Origin: N074bin45 sp039587475
GTDB lineage: Bacteria > Gemmatimonadota > Gemmatimonadetes > Gemmatimonadales > GWC2-71-9
NCBI GenBank assembly: GCA_039587475.1
Contig: JBDHIK010000002.1
Span: 32,287-96,286, forward strand
DNA length: 64,000 nt
Direction: 5' to 3'
This document shows positions 8,507 through 16,823 of this stretch, piece after piece. The notes beneath the pieces were generated by a model. It worked only from the letters and a program-made list of their open reading frames with translations. It ran no database searches and had not been told where the DNA came from. The position numbers were made by a program, and so were the translations under genes. Within the stretch, counting starts at the first letter, position 1, and every line of letters begins with the position of its first letter.

Positions 8507-8980
8507 TTACGGCACCTCCGCCGGGTAGTGGTCCGCGTCGGCATAGATGACCAGCCAGCTGCTTTGACCCTGGCGGCGCCATACCAGCGTCGTCGGGCCA
8601 CGGACACGAAGGGTGTCTCCCGCTCCGGTCACCAGGAGGTCCTCGAAGACGAACGAGACTACCGCCCCGTTCCGACCCAGGACCGTGACCTCGATGTCGC
8701 GCCACTCCGGCTCGAACAGTCGCAGCGACGGCATGGTCGCCCGGATGTTTTCGACGACGGCCGGGTACTCGGCGCGAACCCCATCGTTGTACATGTAGAA
8801 CTCGGGCGCCAGGTGGGCCACGATACGCTCTGCGTCCCGGTCGCGCTCGGCGGCCTGAAACGAACGGGTGGCCGAGTCCACCTGGGCGGCGACGACACGA
8901 CGCTCGGCCGGAGAGAGCTCGTCCGGGGAGATACAGGCGGTGAGGGCCGCTACGGCAAGGAACGATGCTCGCGGGTTCAC
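8507..8980 (-). CDS. NTF2-like (SnoaL/DUF4440) lipoprotein
   Basis: 157 residues. The N-terminus has a lipobox, VAALTAC with Cys16. The remainder has the pattern of a nuclear transport factor 2-like cone: helix AAQVDSATRSFQAAERDRDAERIVAHLAPEF, then strands MYNDG, WRDIEVTVLGRNGAVVSFVFEDLL and TTLVWRRQGQSSWLVIYADADHY. Members of this fold often bind small hydrophobic ligands or are non-enzymatic; no active site is apparent. It would sit on the membrane as a lipoprotein. Its ATG overlaps the stop of the upstream cupin gene by four bases, so the two are coupled. Confidence 0.75.
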   Translation of the reverse strand: MNPRASFLAVAALTACISPDELSPAERRVVAAQVDSATRSFQAAERDRDAERIVAHLAPEFYMYNDGVRAEYPAVVENIRATMPSLRLFEPEWRDIEVTVLGRNGAVVSFVFEDLLVTGAGDTLRVRGPTTLVWRRQGQSSWLVIYADADHYPAEVP

Positions 8981-9459
8981 AGGAGCGGGGCCATGTCCGG
9001 GGCAAGGTCGATGACACGTTGCCGTGCCTCAGGATCGTCACGCAGCAGCGTGAAATCGGCGAACTCGAATCCCGGCGCCACGCAACAGCCCACGAGGGCA
9101 TACGGGCCCAGCGGCCTGGCGGCCTGCCACTGGCCTGCCGGGACGATCCTGGCCGGTTGGCCTCCGTCCGCCAGGCTCCCCAGGACCATGCGTTGCGGAG
9201 CCACCGTCGCGGGATCGAGGGTCAGGAGTTCCACCGGGCCGCCCTCGAGGTGGTGCCACACTTCATCCGAGGATACCACGTGCCAGCTGCTGTACTCGCC
9301 ACCGGCCAGCAGAAAGTAGATGGAGGTGACGGCACTGCGCTGGCCTCGGTCGTCAGCCGGAGTCACGTTGGCGCGCGAGCGGAAGATTTCGCGGTAGTAC
9401 CCGCCCTCGGGATGGGGGTCGAGTTCGAGTGTGTCGATGAGGTGGGTAGCCCTGTCCAT
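8977..9459 (-). CDS. Cupin_5 (DUF985) family protein
   Basis: 160 residues. The start LIDTLELDPHPEGGYYREIFRS is diagnostic for the DUF985/YML079w cupin family. It is followed by the barrel strands SIYFLLAGGEYSSWHVVSSDEVWHHLEG (cupin motif 1) and GCCVAPGFEFADFTLL near the C-terminus. Family members are thought to bind sugar-like ligands, and some resemble dTDP-sugar epimerases, but no reaction is established. The protein has no signal peptide and should be cytoplasmic. It is coupled to the lipoprotein gene downstream, while the next upstream gene (YbaK-like) is about 80 bp away. Confidence 0.85.
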   Translation of the reverse strand: MDRATHLIDTLELDPHPEGGYYREIFRSRANVTPADDRGQRSAVTSIYFLLAGGEYSSWHVVSSDEVWHHLEGGPVELLTLDPATVAPQRMVLGSLADGGQPARIVPAGQWQAARPLGPYALVGCCVAPGFEFADFTLLRDDPEARQRVIDLAPDMAPLL

Positions 9460-9540
9460 GGGGCCAATATGCCGCCCGCCCTGGCCGGACGGCTAGGGGT
9501 GACGGTAAGAGGGTTCGCGGGGCCGGAGCCCCGCGAGGAT

Positions 9541-10008
9541 TCAGACCATGGCCGCCATGTCGATCGAGATCGGCTGAACCAGGCGCTCGAAGTCGGCATA
9601 CGGCAGCTTGATGAGCTCGATGTGGCAGCCGGCGTTGAAGGCGATCTCCTCGTCTTCTGCCAGCGAGGCGTCGACGTAGACCGGCAGGCCCCAGAGGTTC
9701 CCGAACGGTGGCATGGCCCCAACAGCACAATCCGGGAACAGATCCTCGAAATCGTCCTCGGTTGCCAGCGAGACCCTGTCGGCCCCAATCACGTCGCGCA
9801 GGCGCTCGAGATCGACCTGCAGGGAGGATGGCAGCACGGCCATGGCCATCTGGCCGTCGATGTCGATCATCACCGTCTTGGCGAGCTCCTTGCCGGGAAC
9901 ATGAGCGGCGGCGGCGATGGCGGGCGCGGTGTAGGCGCGGGAATGGGTGATCGTCACGTACTTCACTTCATGACGATCGAGATACTCCTTCAGTTTTCTG
10001 ACGGGCAC
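9541..10008 (-). CDS. YbaK/EbsC-like aminoacyl-tRNA deacylase domain protein
   Basis: 155 residues starting at GTG 10008, which has a strong ribosome site (AGGAGGG) seven bases ahead; the open frame upstream is not protein-like. The sequence begins VRKLKEYLDRHEVKYVTITHSRAYTA and has PGKELAKTVMI near residues 38-48. The conserved Lys there is the catalytic/substrate residue of the YbaK/ProX editing fold, followed by GAMPPFG near 106-112. Such proteins hydrolyse mischarged aminoacyl-tRNAs (for example Cys-tRNA(Pro)) in trans. Which tRNA this one acts on cannot be told from the sequence. Confidence 0.85.
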   Translation of the reverse strand: MPVRKLKEYLDRHEVKYVTITHSRAYTAPAIAAAAHVPGKELAKTVMIDIDGQMAMAVLPSSLQVDLERLRDVIGADRVSLATEDDFEDLFPDCAVGAMPPFGNLWGLPVYVDASLAEDEEIAFNAGCHIELIKLPYADFERLVQPISIDMAAMV

Positions 10009-10080
10009 GGTCCCTCCTGGTTTACCCCATACTATGGATACCACCAGGGGGATGAAGTGAGGCTGAAGAAGGGGTGAATT

Positions 10081-10494
10081 CTAGAACGCCAGATAATAGG
10101 AAAGAGCCGTCCGTTCCCGGTCGAGGTGCCAGCCCGTCACCGTGGAGTAGTGCATCTGGTAGTAACGAACGGTTGGCGTGCCCGGGGGGTGAGCCGTTCC
10201 GGGAACGACCGTGAGTCGCACGAGGGTGCGGTCCGGTCGTCCACGGGCGGTCAGCGAAGCAACATCGACGGTGTCCGCCGCCAGGAGAAACACGGCCCGC
10301 TCCTCGTCGGTCAGGTCGGTGCGATCGAGATGGTAGCGAACGTACTCGGCGGTTACCCACTGGCGGAGGACGTCAGCGCCATCGTCGTCGAGCGTCGTCT
10401 GGGCGCGAAGAAACCGGAAGCCGGCGAAGGCCACCAGTCCCACGGCGAGAACGACCGCGGGAAGCCCCTTGATGCGAATCGTCTTGGCGTTCAT
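10081..10494 (-). CDS. Hypothetical protein with N-terminal membrane anchor
   Basis: 137 residues. An N-terminal basic stretch (MNAKTIRIKG) is followed by a hydrophobic helix LPAVVLAVGLVAFAGFRFL and then a polar domain. That domain has a predicted helical part (ADVLRQWVTAEYVRYHLDRTDLTDEERAVFLLA) and a beta part (RTLVRLTVVPG, VRYYQMHYSTVTGWHLDRE). This suggests an inner-membrane protein with a periplasmic domain. I do not recognise the family. It starts four bases after the stop of the helix-hairpin-helix gene upstream on the same strand, so the two are probably one transcript. Confidence 0.68.
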   Translation of the reverse strand: MNAKTIRIKGLPAVVLAVGLVAFAGFRFLRAQTTLDDDGADVLRQWVTAEYVRYHLDRTDLTDEERAVFLLAADTVDVASLTARGRPDRTLVRLTVVPGTAHPPGTPTVRYYQMHYSTVTGWHLDRERTALSYYLAF

Positions 10495-10497
10495 GGC

Positions 10498-10809
10498 CTA
10501 CCCGCGTACGGTCGCCATCCGGCCATCGCGTTCGTCCGTCCTTGGATCCGTCCAGTTCCACCACTTGAGCAGCTCCGGATCGTGCTGCGTGTGCTCGGCG
10601 TAGTAGACGGCACAGCGGAACGTGTAGAGGACGCAACGGTCGACGTAGCCCCCGTCCTGGAGGCAAAGCTGGTCGTACATGGCTTCGGGGTCTGCCCCAC
10701 GAAGATCCTCGACCTGGACGAATCCCTGGGCGCGAAGCACCTGCTCGAAGCGTGGTCCCACGCCGGGGATGCTCTGGAGGTGGGTAGCGGTGGCGGATGT
10801 GGTGGGCAT
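10498..10809 (-). CDS. Helix-hairpin-helix protein, Cdd1/pathogenicity-locus-like
   Basis: 103 residues from ATG 10809, preceded by AGGAGG at six bases; the frame runs further upstream but is not protein-like there. The N-terminal part, LQSIPGVGPRFEQVLRAQGFVQVEDLRGADPEAMYDQL, is a helix-hairpin-helix motif. It is followed by CLQDGGYVDRCVLYTFRCAVYYAEH, which matches the short Cdd1 family (annotated as pathogenicity locus protein). Such proteins may bind DNA through the hairpin, but their role is unknown. Three cysteines in the centre could be structural. It is the first gene of a small minus-strand unit with the membrane-anchored protein. Confidence 0.8.
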   Translation of the reverse strand: MPTTSATATHLQSIPGVGPRFEQVLRAQGFVQVEDLRGADPEAMYDQLCLQDGGYVDRCVLYTFRCAVYYAEHTQHDPELLKWWNWTDPRTDERDGRMATVRG

Positions 10810-10873
10810 GGGGCCTCCTGTGGGTCGCCCGAATTCTATCGTGGGACGACGGACCGAGCGATACCTGGATTGC

Positions 10874-11365
10874 CTACTCCGCCTGGGGAGCCATCCGGGC
10901 CAGGCTGTCGAGATCCAGAGGACGCGTGAATATGGCCAGGCTTCCATCGGGATTACGCGGCCACTCGGCCTCGGGGCGATCCCAACACAGCTCGACCCCG
11001 TTTTCGTCCGGATCGCGCAGATACACCGCCTCGCTCACACCGTGATCCGCTGAGCCGTCGAGCGACAGGCCGGCTCGGCGGATGCGCCTCAAGGCGTCCG
11101 CCAGCGTGGCGCGGTCGGGGTAGCGGATCGCCAGGTGATACAGTCCCGTCGTACCGGCCGGCGGGGCCGGGCCGCCGGCGCTGTCCCAGGTGTTCAACCC
11201 GATGTGGTGGTGGTAGCCGCCGGCGCTGACGAACGCGGCGTGGTTGCCCATCCGGGCGGTCAGCTCGAATCCCAGGATGCCGCAATAGAACGTCAGCGCC
11301 CTGTCGAGATCGGCCACCTTGAGGTGGACGTGTCCGATGGTGACCCGCGGGTCAATGGGTTCCAT
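10874..11365 (-). CDS. VOC-family dioxygenase/glyoxalase-like protein
   Basis: 163 residues with the paired beta-alpha-beta-beta-beta modules of the vicinal oxygen chelate superfamily. Metal ligand candidates are His in TIGHVHLKVADLDRALTFYCGILGFEL, His in GLYHLAIRYPDRATLADALRRI, and Glu in YLRDPDENGVELCWDRP. The H-H-E set and the last motif match CatE-like extradiol dioxygenases more than glyoxalase I. The C-terminal tail (PRPLDLDSLARMAPQ) also occurs in that group. Substrate is unknown; no aromatic degradation genes lie nearby. It is cytoplasmic and followed at 15 bp by another minus-strand gene upstream. Confidence 0.82.
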   Translation of the reverse strand: MEPIDPRVTIGHVHLKVADLDRALTFYCGILGFELTARMGNHAAFVSAGGYHHHIGLNTWDSAGGPAPPAGTTGLYHLAIRYPDRATLADALRRIRRAGLSLDGSADHGVSEAVYLRDPDENGVELCWDRPEAEWPRNPDGSLAIFTRPLDLDSLARMAPQAE

Positions 11366-11380
11366 CCTCGAGCGCCCCCT

Positions 11381-11857
11381 TTATCGCCGTCCCGATGACC
11401 AGTGGATGGCTCGAATGCGCCAGCCGTCCGGGGTGCGGCTCAGCACCATCAACTCGGCGCCCCGGCTGTGGATGTCACGGCCTTGGTAGCTCCCATCCGT
11501 GAGACTCGCGGTACTGACCCAGGCCACGTCTCCGGCAACGGTGACCGTGCGGTCGTCCACGACTCGGGTGACTCCCGCCAGGAACGCCATGTCGGCCGAG
11601 AGGTGGCCTGCGGCATAATTGGCGCGTGTTTCGAGGTATCCGCCCTCGAGGATCACCGCGTCCGACGACAGGAGGTCCAGCGCTCCCGCGCTGTCGCCCG
11701 AGGCCAGCGCGACATGGAACGCCTCGACCGCGTGCACCACGCCGGCGGAATCGGACTGGGCGGCCCCGACGGCGGGGGTCACCCCGATCAGCACCACCAA
11801 CAGGAGACGACGCAGCACTGACCGGTCAGGGGTGATGGAGCTCTGCCTATTCATCAT
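11381..11857 (-). CDS. Secreted NTF2-like (SnoaL/DUF4440) protein
   Basis: 158 residues with a signal peptide (basic start, LRRLLLVVLIGVTPAVGAAQ, cleavage near 33). The mature part has the NTF2-like fold pattern: VVHAVEAFHVALASGDSAGALDLLSSDAVILEGGYLETRANY, then strands DRTVTVAGDVAWVSTASLTDG, AELMVLSRTPDGWRIRAIHWSSG. It should be periplasmic. Family members range from isomerases to non-enzymatic ligand binders, and no catalytic pair is evident. The start overlaps the end of the FkbM methyltransferase gene by 11 bp on the same strand, suggesting co-expression. Confidence 0.75.
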   Translation of the reverse strand: MMNRQSSITPDRSVLRRLLLVVLIGVTPAVGAAQSDSAGVVHAVEAFHVALASGDSAGALDLLSSDAVILEGGYLETRANYAAGHLSADMAFLAGVTRVVDDRTVTVAGDVAWVSTASLTDGSYQGRDIHSRGAELMVLSRTPDGWRIRAIHWSSGRR

Positions 11858-12731
11858 GGGCTCTCGGTGTGGCGTAGAGGTTCATCGTTTTCGTCAGGCT
11901 CGTCACGTCATCGCGACTCTTGATGGCCACCGGCTGACACGCAACGTCGAAGTCTTCGAACGCAAACAGGTCGTACCCATGACGGGTGATCGACGCATAC
12001 AGCACGGCCTTCTCGTCCTGGTCGTCCTTGGCGAACACCTCGGCGACGATGACGGGTTTGTACTTCGCGATGAGATCGGAGATCGAGTCGAGGATCACGG
12101 CGTCGTATCCCTCAGCGTCCACCTTGATGAAGGTGAGCTTGGGAAGCCAGGCGGCGTAGTCGCGCTCCAGGAGTTTGGCCAGGTTGACGCCCTGGACCTT
12201 CGAGTCCTGGACATACTTTCCATGGCGACTCTTGGGAGACAGGGACACACCACCGTTGGCAAACGAAGCCTCCGAGGACACGAAGTAGAATTCGTCCTCC
12301 GTCTCGGAAATGGCGAACGGGAGTGGGACGATGTTGGTCTTGTCGCGATTCAACTCCGCGTTCTGCACCAGGATCCGGTAGACGAAGGGGTTGGGATCGA
12401 ACCCCAGAACCAGGCCCGATGGTCCCGCGGCAAGGGCCATGGGGACGGTCGTGTCGCCGATATGTGCCCCGATGTCGAGGGCCAGGTCGCCTGGCGCAAT
12501 GAATTGCCTGAAAAAGTCCACCGCTCCCTGTCGCAGGGGGATGTCGGAGACCAGCGGATTGGTCCAATTGGCGAATGCGACGGCCCCGTCATCCGCCAAC
12601 TGATAGGTGTCGACGCGGGACGGATACTCCCGGGTAAAGCGGCGGGCCCTTTTCCGGCGGAACGATTCCTTGAGGTAGGTCCACACCCCGGAGAATATAT
12701 CCCGCCGGGAACCTGGAACCAGGCCGTTCAC
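11847..12731 (-). CDS. FkbM family SAM-dependent methyltransferase
   Basis: The start is uncertain. The frame is open to 12941, but the first 70 codons do not look like protein; GTG 12731 (294 residues) is taken. Motif I of the SAM-binding site is LALDIGAHIGDTTVPMALAAG, followed by LGFDPNPFVYRILVQNAELN. The FkbM signature FIKVDAEGYDAVILDSI lies further on. Members O-methylate sugars or polyketides. A basic N-terminal segment (YLKESFRRKRARRF) precedes the domain. No polysaccharide cluster is adjacent, so the acceptor is unknown. The gene overlaps the NTF2-like gene downstream by 11 bp. Confidence 0.8.
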   Translation of the reverse strand: MNGLVPGSRRDIFSGVWTYLKESFRRKRARRFTREYPSRVDTYQLADDGAVAFANWTNPLVSDIPLRQGAVDFFRQFIAPGDLALDIGAHIGDTTVPMALAAGPSGLVLGFDPNPFVYRILVQNAELNRDKTNIVPLPFAISETEDEFYFVSSEASFANGGVSLSPKSRHGKYVQDSKVQGVNLAKLLERDYAAWLPKLTFIKVDAEGYDAVILDSISDLIAKYKPVIVAEVFAKDDQDEKAVLYASITRHGYDLFAFEDFDVACQPVAIKSRDDVTSLTKTMNLYATPRAHDE

Positions 12732-12968
12732 CCTGCTGGATGTGGTGTTGTGGGGTGGCGTGGCAGCGGGCAGACCAGCCTCCAGGGGCTCAACGACGCC
12801 CAACAACGCCAGCGGCGAATCAATCAAACCGTGACTCACACAATGGCGAAGTTCCCGCCTCCCACCTAACCAGCGGTCCAGTCTCCTGGGCCATACCGCA
12901 CCGGGTATGGGGCTCGCTGCGCGCCACTCCAGTGTCGTCACATCTGACCTCGTACCTCCCCGGTTCCG

Positions 12969-13526
12969 CTACCCCGGCCAGAACCCGGCAAACGCTCCCG
13001 CTGTCAGCGACCCCACGATCAACGCGTCAAACAGGTTCTTCCAGACCGCGCTCCAGGGGCGCCCGAACCAGATGGCGTCCGGGATGATCCCCAGGCCATA
13101 GACCGCCCACGCGAACGTCCCGACGAATCGGAACACTTCCCAGTACTCGGCCCCAGGCGCCAAGGATCTCGATGCCAGGTAGGCGACGGTTCCGCTGACG
13201 GTGAAGTAGTAGATCAGCGACAGCACCATGTTCTTCCCCATGTTGGGGATGCCTCTCGGCAGGACGGTCAGAAACCCCACGGGGCCGTCGGTGAACAGCC
13301 TGGCCACTTCGGGATCCTTGAGCGCGGCCGGCGTGGCGATGTTGGGAATGTTGTACTGACCGGGCGCGATATCCGGTCCCAGCGCGGCCCGTGCGCCGCC
13401 CTCGTCGGGGAGTGGCTTGAAATCCGACTTGTGGTAGGGCATCACCATCCAGATGATCGCGGCGGCGATGTAGACCAGGACACTGGCCAGAAGGATGGAC
13501 AGCCACAACGACGCGATGGTGACCAT
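12969..13526 (-). CDS. Four-TM membrane protein of unknown function
   Basis: 185 residues with about four hydrophobic segments: LWLSILLASVLVYIAAAIIWMVM at the start, NMVLSLIYYFTVSGTVAYLA, VFRFVGTFAWAVYGLGIIP and NLFDALIVGSLTAGAFAGFW. A periplasmic or cytoplasmic loop of about 60 residues follows the first helix (DFKPLPDEGGARAALGP...). The motif WMVMPYHKSDFKPLPDE is notable. I do not recognise a named family, and no residue pattern indicates a reaction. It is a single gene: the neighbouring kinase gene ends about 140 bp downstream, and 237 bp without a convincing gene lie upstream. Confidence 0.75.
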   Translation of the reverse strand: MVTIASLWLSILLASVLVYIAAAIIWMVMPYHKSDFKPLPDEGGARAALGPDIAPGQYNIPNIATPAALKDPEVARLFTDGPVGFLTVLPRGIPNMGKNMVLSLIYYFTVSGTVAYLASRSLAPGAEYWEVFRFVGTFAWAVYGLGIIPDAIWFGRPWSAVWKNLFDALIVGSLTAGAFAGFWPG

Positions 13527-13667
13527 TGGTACCTCGGGAAGGAGATGGCAGGTCGATGCTCGTGAACGTCGTGCGTGTTACGCCACCAGCGCGAACGCGG
13601 GGCCAGCGGCAATCCGACCCAACATGAGCCCCATCGGGTGGGACCGCAAGCGACCGGGCTCCTGCCG

Positions 13668-16130
13668 CTATTGGCGCTCGACCCGGTCGGGATCGGCCCA
13701 GGCCGCGTCGAGCATCGCCGCCGTTCTGTCGAGACGGACCAACGGCTCGTAGTCGGTCGTGACCTCACCCCGTTCCAACAACGGCGCGATGATGTCCCGG
13801 GCGCGATCGATGTTGGCCTGGGCGTACTCGTAACGACCCCAGTAGACGGCATTCATCGCCAAGGCACGATAGCCGTCCGATCGGCGCGAGGTGAAACTGC
13901 TCCATTCGTCTTCGACGATGGCATTGCCAACCCGGAAGATCGAGTCTGCCAAGGCATACTCCCCCATCCGCATGTAGGTCCAGGCTTCCGAGTACATGGT
14001 TCCGACCACCCCGAGGTTGCGTTCGCCCACCAGCGCCCGCTTGAGGTCGAGAGCCTCCTGGATGGCTGCCAAGCTCTCCTGGTAGCGACCAGCCCGACGC
14101 AGGTGTGACCCCATGATCTCCATGGCGGCAATGGTGGACATGTGTTCCGGGCCCATCACCCTGGTACTCAACGTCAGGATGTCCGCGAACAGGGCGTCGG
14201 CCTCCTGAAAGCGCCCCAGGGTGTCGAGCAGGACCCCAAGACTGTGCTTGGCCCAGCGGAGCCGGCGGTCCTGGTCACCGAAGCGGGCCCGTTGCACACC
14301 CAACACGTCCCGGAACAAACGTTCGGCCTCTTCGAAATCTCCGGTCTGGGTGTACAGCATATCCCCGAGGCGGAGCTTGGTTTCGAGGACATCGTCGTGC
14401 TCAAGACCGAGTATCTCGGTCTGCTGCTCGAGGACCGAACGGTACAGGATTTCCGCCTCCTGCAGGTGGCCACTCCGCAAGCGCCAGACGGCCAGGGCCC
14501 TGAGACTGTGAATGGTGTCCGGATGGTCCTTGCCCTGGACCTCGGTGCGGCGTGCCAGGGCCTCGCGTTGCAGGGCCTCGCCTTCACGGTACCAGCCACG
14601 GGCCATGGCCACCCGCGCCATGAGCTCAAGGGTATTGAGCGTGACGGGATGGTCGCTTCCCAGAACCCTCTGGTCCATCGCCAGCGATTCGCGCACCAGC
14701 GCCACGTTCGTTTCGTGGTCACCGAGACGGGCCTCCGCGCCGGCCAGATGCCGGAGGCTTGCCGCCAGCTCAGGGCTGCCGTCCGGATCGGCCGCTCGCC
14801 GCAGCGTCAGCGCCCGGGTGAACAGGTCCCGTGCCATGTCGTAGCGCGACAGGTTGATGGCCACCTGGCCCATGGCGTCATACATCTGCGCCTGAACCAG
14901 AGGCTGGTCTTCGAGGGCCTCGGCGCGCTCGATGCCGCGCGCGAACAGGTCGCCGGCCGTCACCGAATCCATCAGGCCCTCGGTCGCGTCATTGGCCTGA
15001 AACAGGCCAATGAGAAACGCCGTGGCGTCCTCGGACTGGCGGCGAGACACTTCGGCGCGGTCGCGTTCGCGGCTGGCTTTGGCCGCCAGCAGCGAAGCCG
15101 TGACCACTCCGGCGATCAACAACACCAGGACGAGGGCTGCACTGGCGACGGGCATTCGGTGCCGGCGGAGGAAGCGTGAGGCGCGATACGCAGCAGAGTC
15201 CGGACGGGCCAGGATCGGTCGCCGGTCCAGGTAGCGTTGCATGTCCTCGCCCAGATCCCGCATGGAGGCGTAACGCCGGTCCGGCTCCTTGGCCAACGCC
15301 TTGAGGACGATCGAATCGAGATCCCCGGCGAGCTCACGTCGCAGGCGGGCGTCCCGCACCCGGGCGCTGGGTCGTTCGGGGGTGTACTGGCACACGATGC
15401 GCTCGACATCGGCCGCAGGCAGTCCATCGACCTCATAGGGCGGCATGCCGGTCAGCGCCTCGTACAACAGGACGCCACAGGCATATACGTCGGTGGCTGT
15501 GGTGACCGGATCTCCCCGCACCTGCTCCGGGCTGGCGTAGGCCGGTGTGAGCCACATACCGGTCTGTGAGTGATCCGTTCCGGTCGAGGATCCGGCGCCG
15601 CCCCCTGTCAGTTTGGCAATTCCGAAATCGAGCAGCTTGGCTCGACCCTCCGACGTCACCATGATGTTCCGGGGCTTGAGATCTCGATGGACCACCAGTT
15701 GCTGGTGGGCGTACTGCACGGCGTCGCACACGTCGAGAAAGAGGTGCAGGCGGGCTTCCACGCCGAGCTGGCCCCGTTCACAATACTCGAGGAGGGTGGT
15801 GCCCTCGATGTATTCCATGGCGATGTAGGACCGGCCCTCCCTCGTCGTGCCCCCATCGATGAAGCGCGCAATACCCGGATGCTCCAGCCGTGCCAGGATG
15901 CGGCGCTCGCTCCGGAGCTGTCCGGCCAGGAGCGGGTCCCCCACCCCCGCCCCCGCATCGCTCGTCAGGAGCTTGAGCGCCACGCGTTGCGTGAAGTCCG
16001 CTCCTTCCCGCTCGGCCAGGTACACCGCGCCCATCCCGCCCCGGCCCAATTGCGACAGGATGCGGTAGGGCCCGACCCGGTCGGGCTCACCGGTGGCTTC
16101 TCTGGGCCGGGTGGTATCCATAGGGAGCAA
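13668..16130 (-). CDS. Membrane Ser/Thr protein kinase with C-terminal TPRs
   Basis: 820 residues. The kinase domain is near residues 21-290: glycine loop GRGGMGAVYLAE (29-40), Lys53 (RVALKLL), HRDLKPRNI with Asp150, and DFG 168-170, followed by AYASPEQVRG. All catalytic residues are intact, so it should be active. A transmembrane helix (PVASAALVLVLLIAGVVTASLLA) spans about 335-358. The rest, about 400-800, is a run of tetratricopeptide repeats (TPR_12-like, for example DMARDLFTRALTLRR) that would lie in the periplasm. The PASTA or sensor domain is replaced by TPRs, a common bacterial layout. An FHA-domain membrane gene follows about 1.4 kb upstream on the same strand, a possible reader of its phosphothreonines. 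Confidence 0.93.
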   Translation of the reverse strand: MLPMDTTRPREATGEPDRVGPYRILSQLGRGGMGAVYLAEREGADFTQRVALKLLTSDAGAGVGDPLLAGQLRSERRILARLEHPGIARFIDGGTTREGRSYIAMEYIEGTTLLEYCERGQLGVEARLHLFLDVCDAVQYAHQQLVVHRDLKPRNIMVTSEGRAKLLDFGIAKLTGGGAGSSTGTDHSQTGMWLTPAYASPEQVRGDPVTTATDVYACGVLLYEALTGMPPYEVDGLPAADVERIVCQYTPERPSARVRDARLRRELAGDLDSIVLKALAKEPDRRYASMRDLGEDMQRYLDRRPILARPDSAAYRASRFLRRHRMPVASAALVLVLLIAGVVTASLLAAKASRERDRAEVSRRQSEDATAFLIGLFQANDATEGLMDSVTAGDLFARGIERAEALEDQPLVQAQMYDAMGQVAINLSRYDMARDLFTRALTLRRAADPDGSPELAASLRHLAGAEARLGDHETNVALVRESLAMDQRVLGSDHPVTLNTLELMARVAMARGWYREGEALQREALARRTEVQGKDHPDTIHSLRALAVWRLRSGHLQEAEILYRSVLEQQTEILGLEHDDVLETKLRLGDMLYTQTGDFEEAERLFRDVLGVQRARFGDQDRRLRWAKHSLGVLLDTLGRFQEADALFADILTLSTRVMGPEHMSTIAAMEIMGSHLRRAGRYQESLAAIQEALDLKRALVGERNLGVVGTMYSEAWTYMRMGEYALADSIFRVGNAIVEDEWSSFTSRRSDGYRALAMNAVYWGRYEYAQANIDRARDIIAPLLERGEVTTDYEPLVRLDRTAAMLDAAWADPDRVERQ

Positions 16131-16177
16131 ACTTGTTGTCTGAGGTTCGGAAGTGCTACCCGAACGGGGGCTCGACC

Positions 16178-16768
16178 TCAGTCCCGGCCGCGGACCAGAG
16201 CCTCGAGACTGTAGGCCGGACAGATCGCGTTGGAGATGTAATCACGCAGCGAGGTCGCAACCCGGCGGACCTGCCGCTCCACATCGGGGTCGGTTGGTGT
16301 GCCGTCGTCGGCAAAGGCCTGCTTGACGTTGGCGACCGATACCGGTCCCGGAAGCACGATGGCGCCCACGTGAGAGCAGACCCCGCGCAACTGTTCCAGT
16401 GACTTGATGGCCCCGATGCGCCCCGCGGCCACTCCGAGGAGCGCCACGGGCTTACCACTCATGACCGATGGAAAGCCGAGGTTCTCGATCATGAGCTTGA
16501 GCATGGCGCTGAACGTGCCGTGGTACTCCGGCGTGGCTAGGACCAGGCCCGTGGCCGTCCGGACCGCCTCGACCATTGCGGCGGTCGCGTCCCCGGAACC
16601 GTGTCCCGGGAACCCCAGGTCCAGCTGGGCCGGGTCAATGACCGTGACCGCAATGTTCGGGTCGCGCTCCAGTTCGTCCGTCACCACTGCAAGCGCCTTG
16701 CCGGTGTAGGAGCCGGGGCGACTGGTGCCGAGGAGACAGGTGACGCGGATGTGTGGAGCGGAAATCAT
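16178..16768 (-). CDS. NAD(P)H-dependent FMN reductase
   Basis: 196 residues of the flavodoxin-like NADPH-dependent FMN reductase family. The phosphate-binding loop is LLGTSRPGSYTGKAL near residues 13-27. The second signature LATPEYHGTFSAMLKLMIENLG near 97-118 contacts the isoalloxazine ring. KPVALLGVAAGRIGAIKSLEQLRGV follows. These enzymes reduce FMN, azo dyes, quinones or chromate; the physiological substrate is unknown. It has no signal peptide. It lies between the kinase gene (about 50 bp downstream) and the MliC-like gene on the same strand, but shows no overlap, so coupling to either is unclear. Confidence 0.88.
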   Translation of the reverse strand: MISAPHIRVTCLLGTSRPGSYTGKALAVVTDELERDPNIAVTVIDPAQLDLGFPGHGSGDATAAMVEAVRTATGLVLATPEYHGTFSAMLKLMIENLGFPSVMSGKPVALLGVAAGRIGAIKSLEQLRGVCSHVGAIVLPGPVSVANVKQAFADDGTPTDPDVERQVRRVATSLRDYISNAICPAYSLEALVRGRD

Positions 16769-16823
16769 TGATGTACTCCGAATCGTCTGGCGTGGTTGCG
16801 ACCGCCGCGGCGGCGAGCGGGGA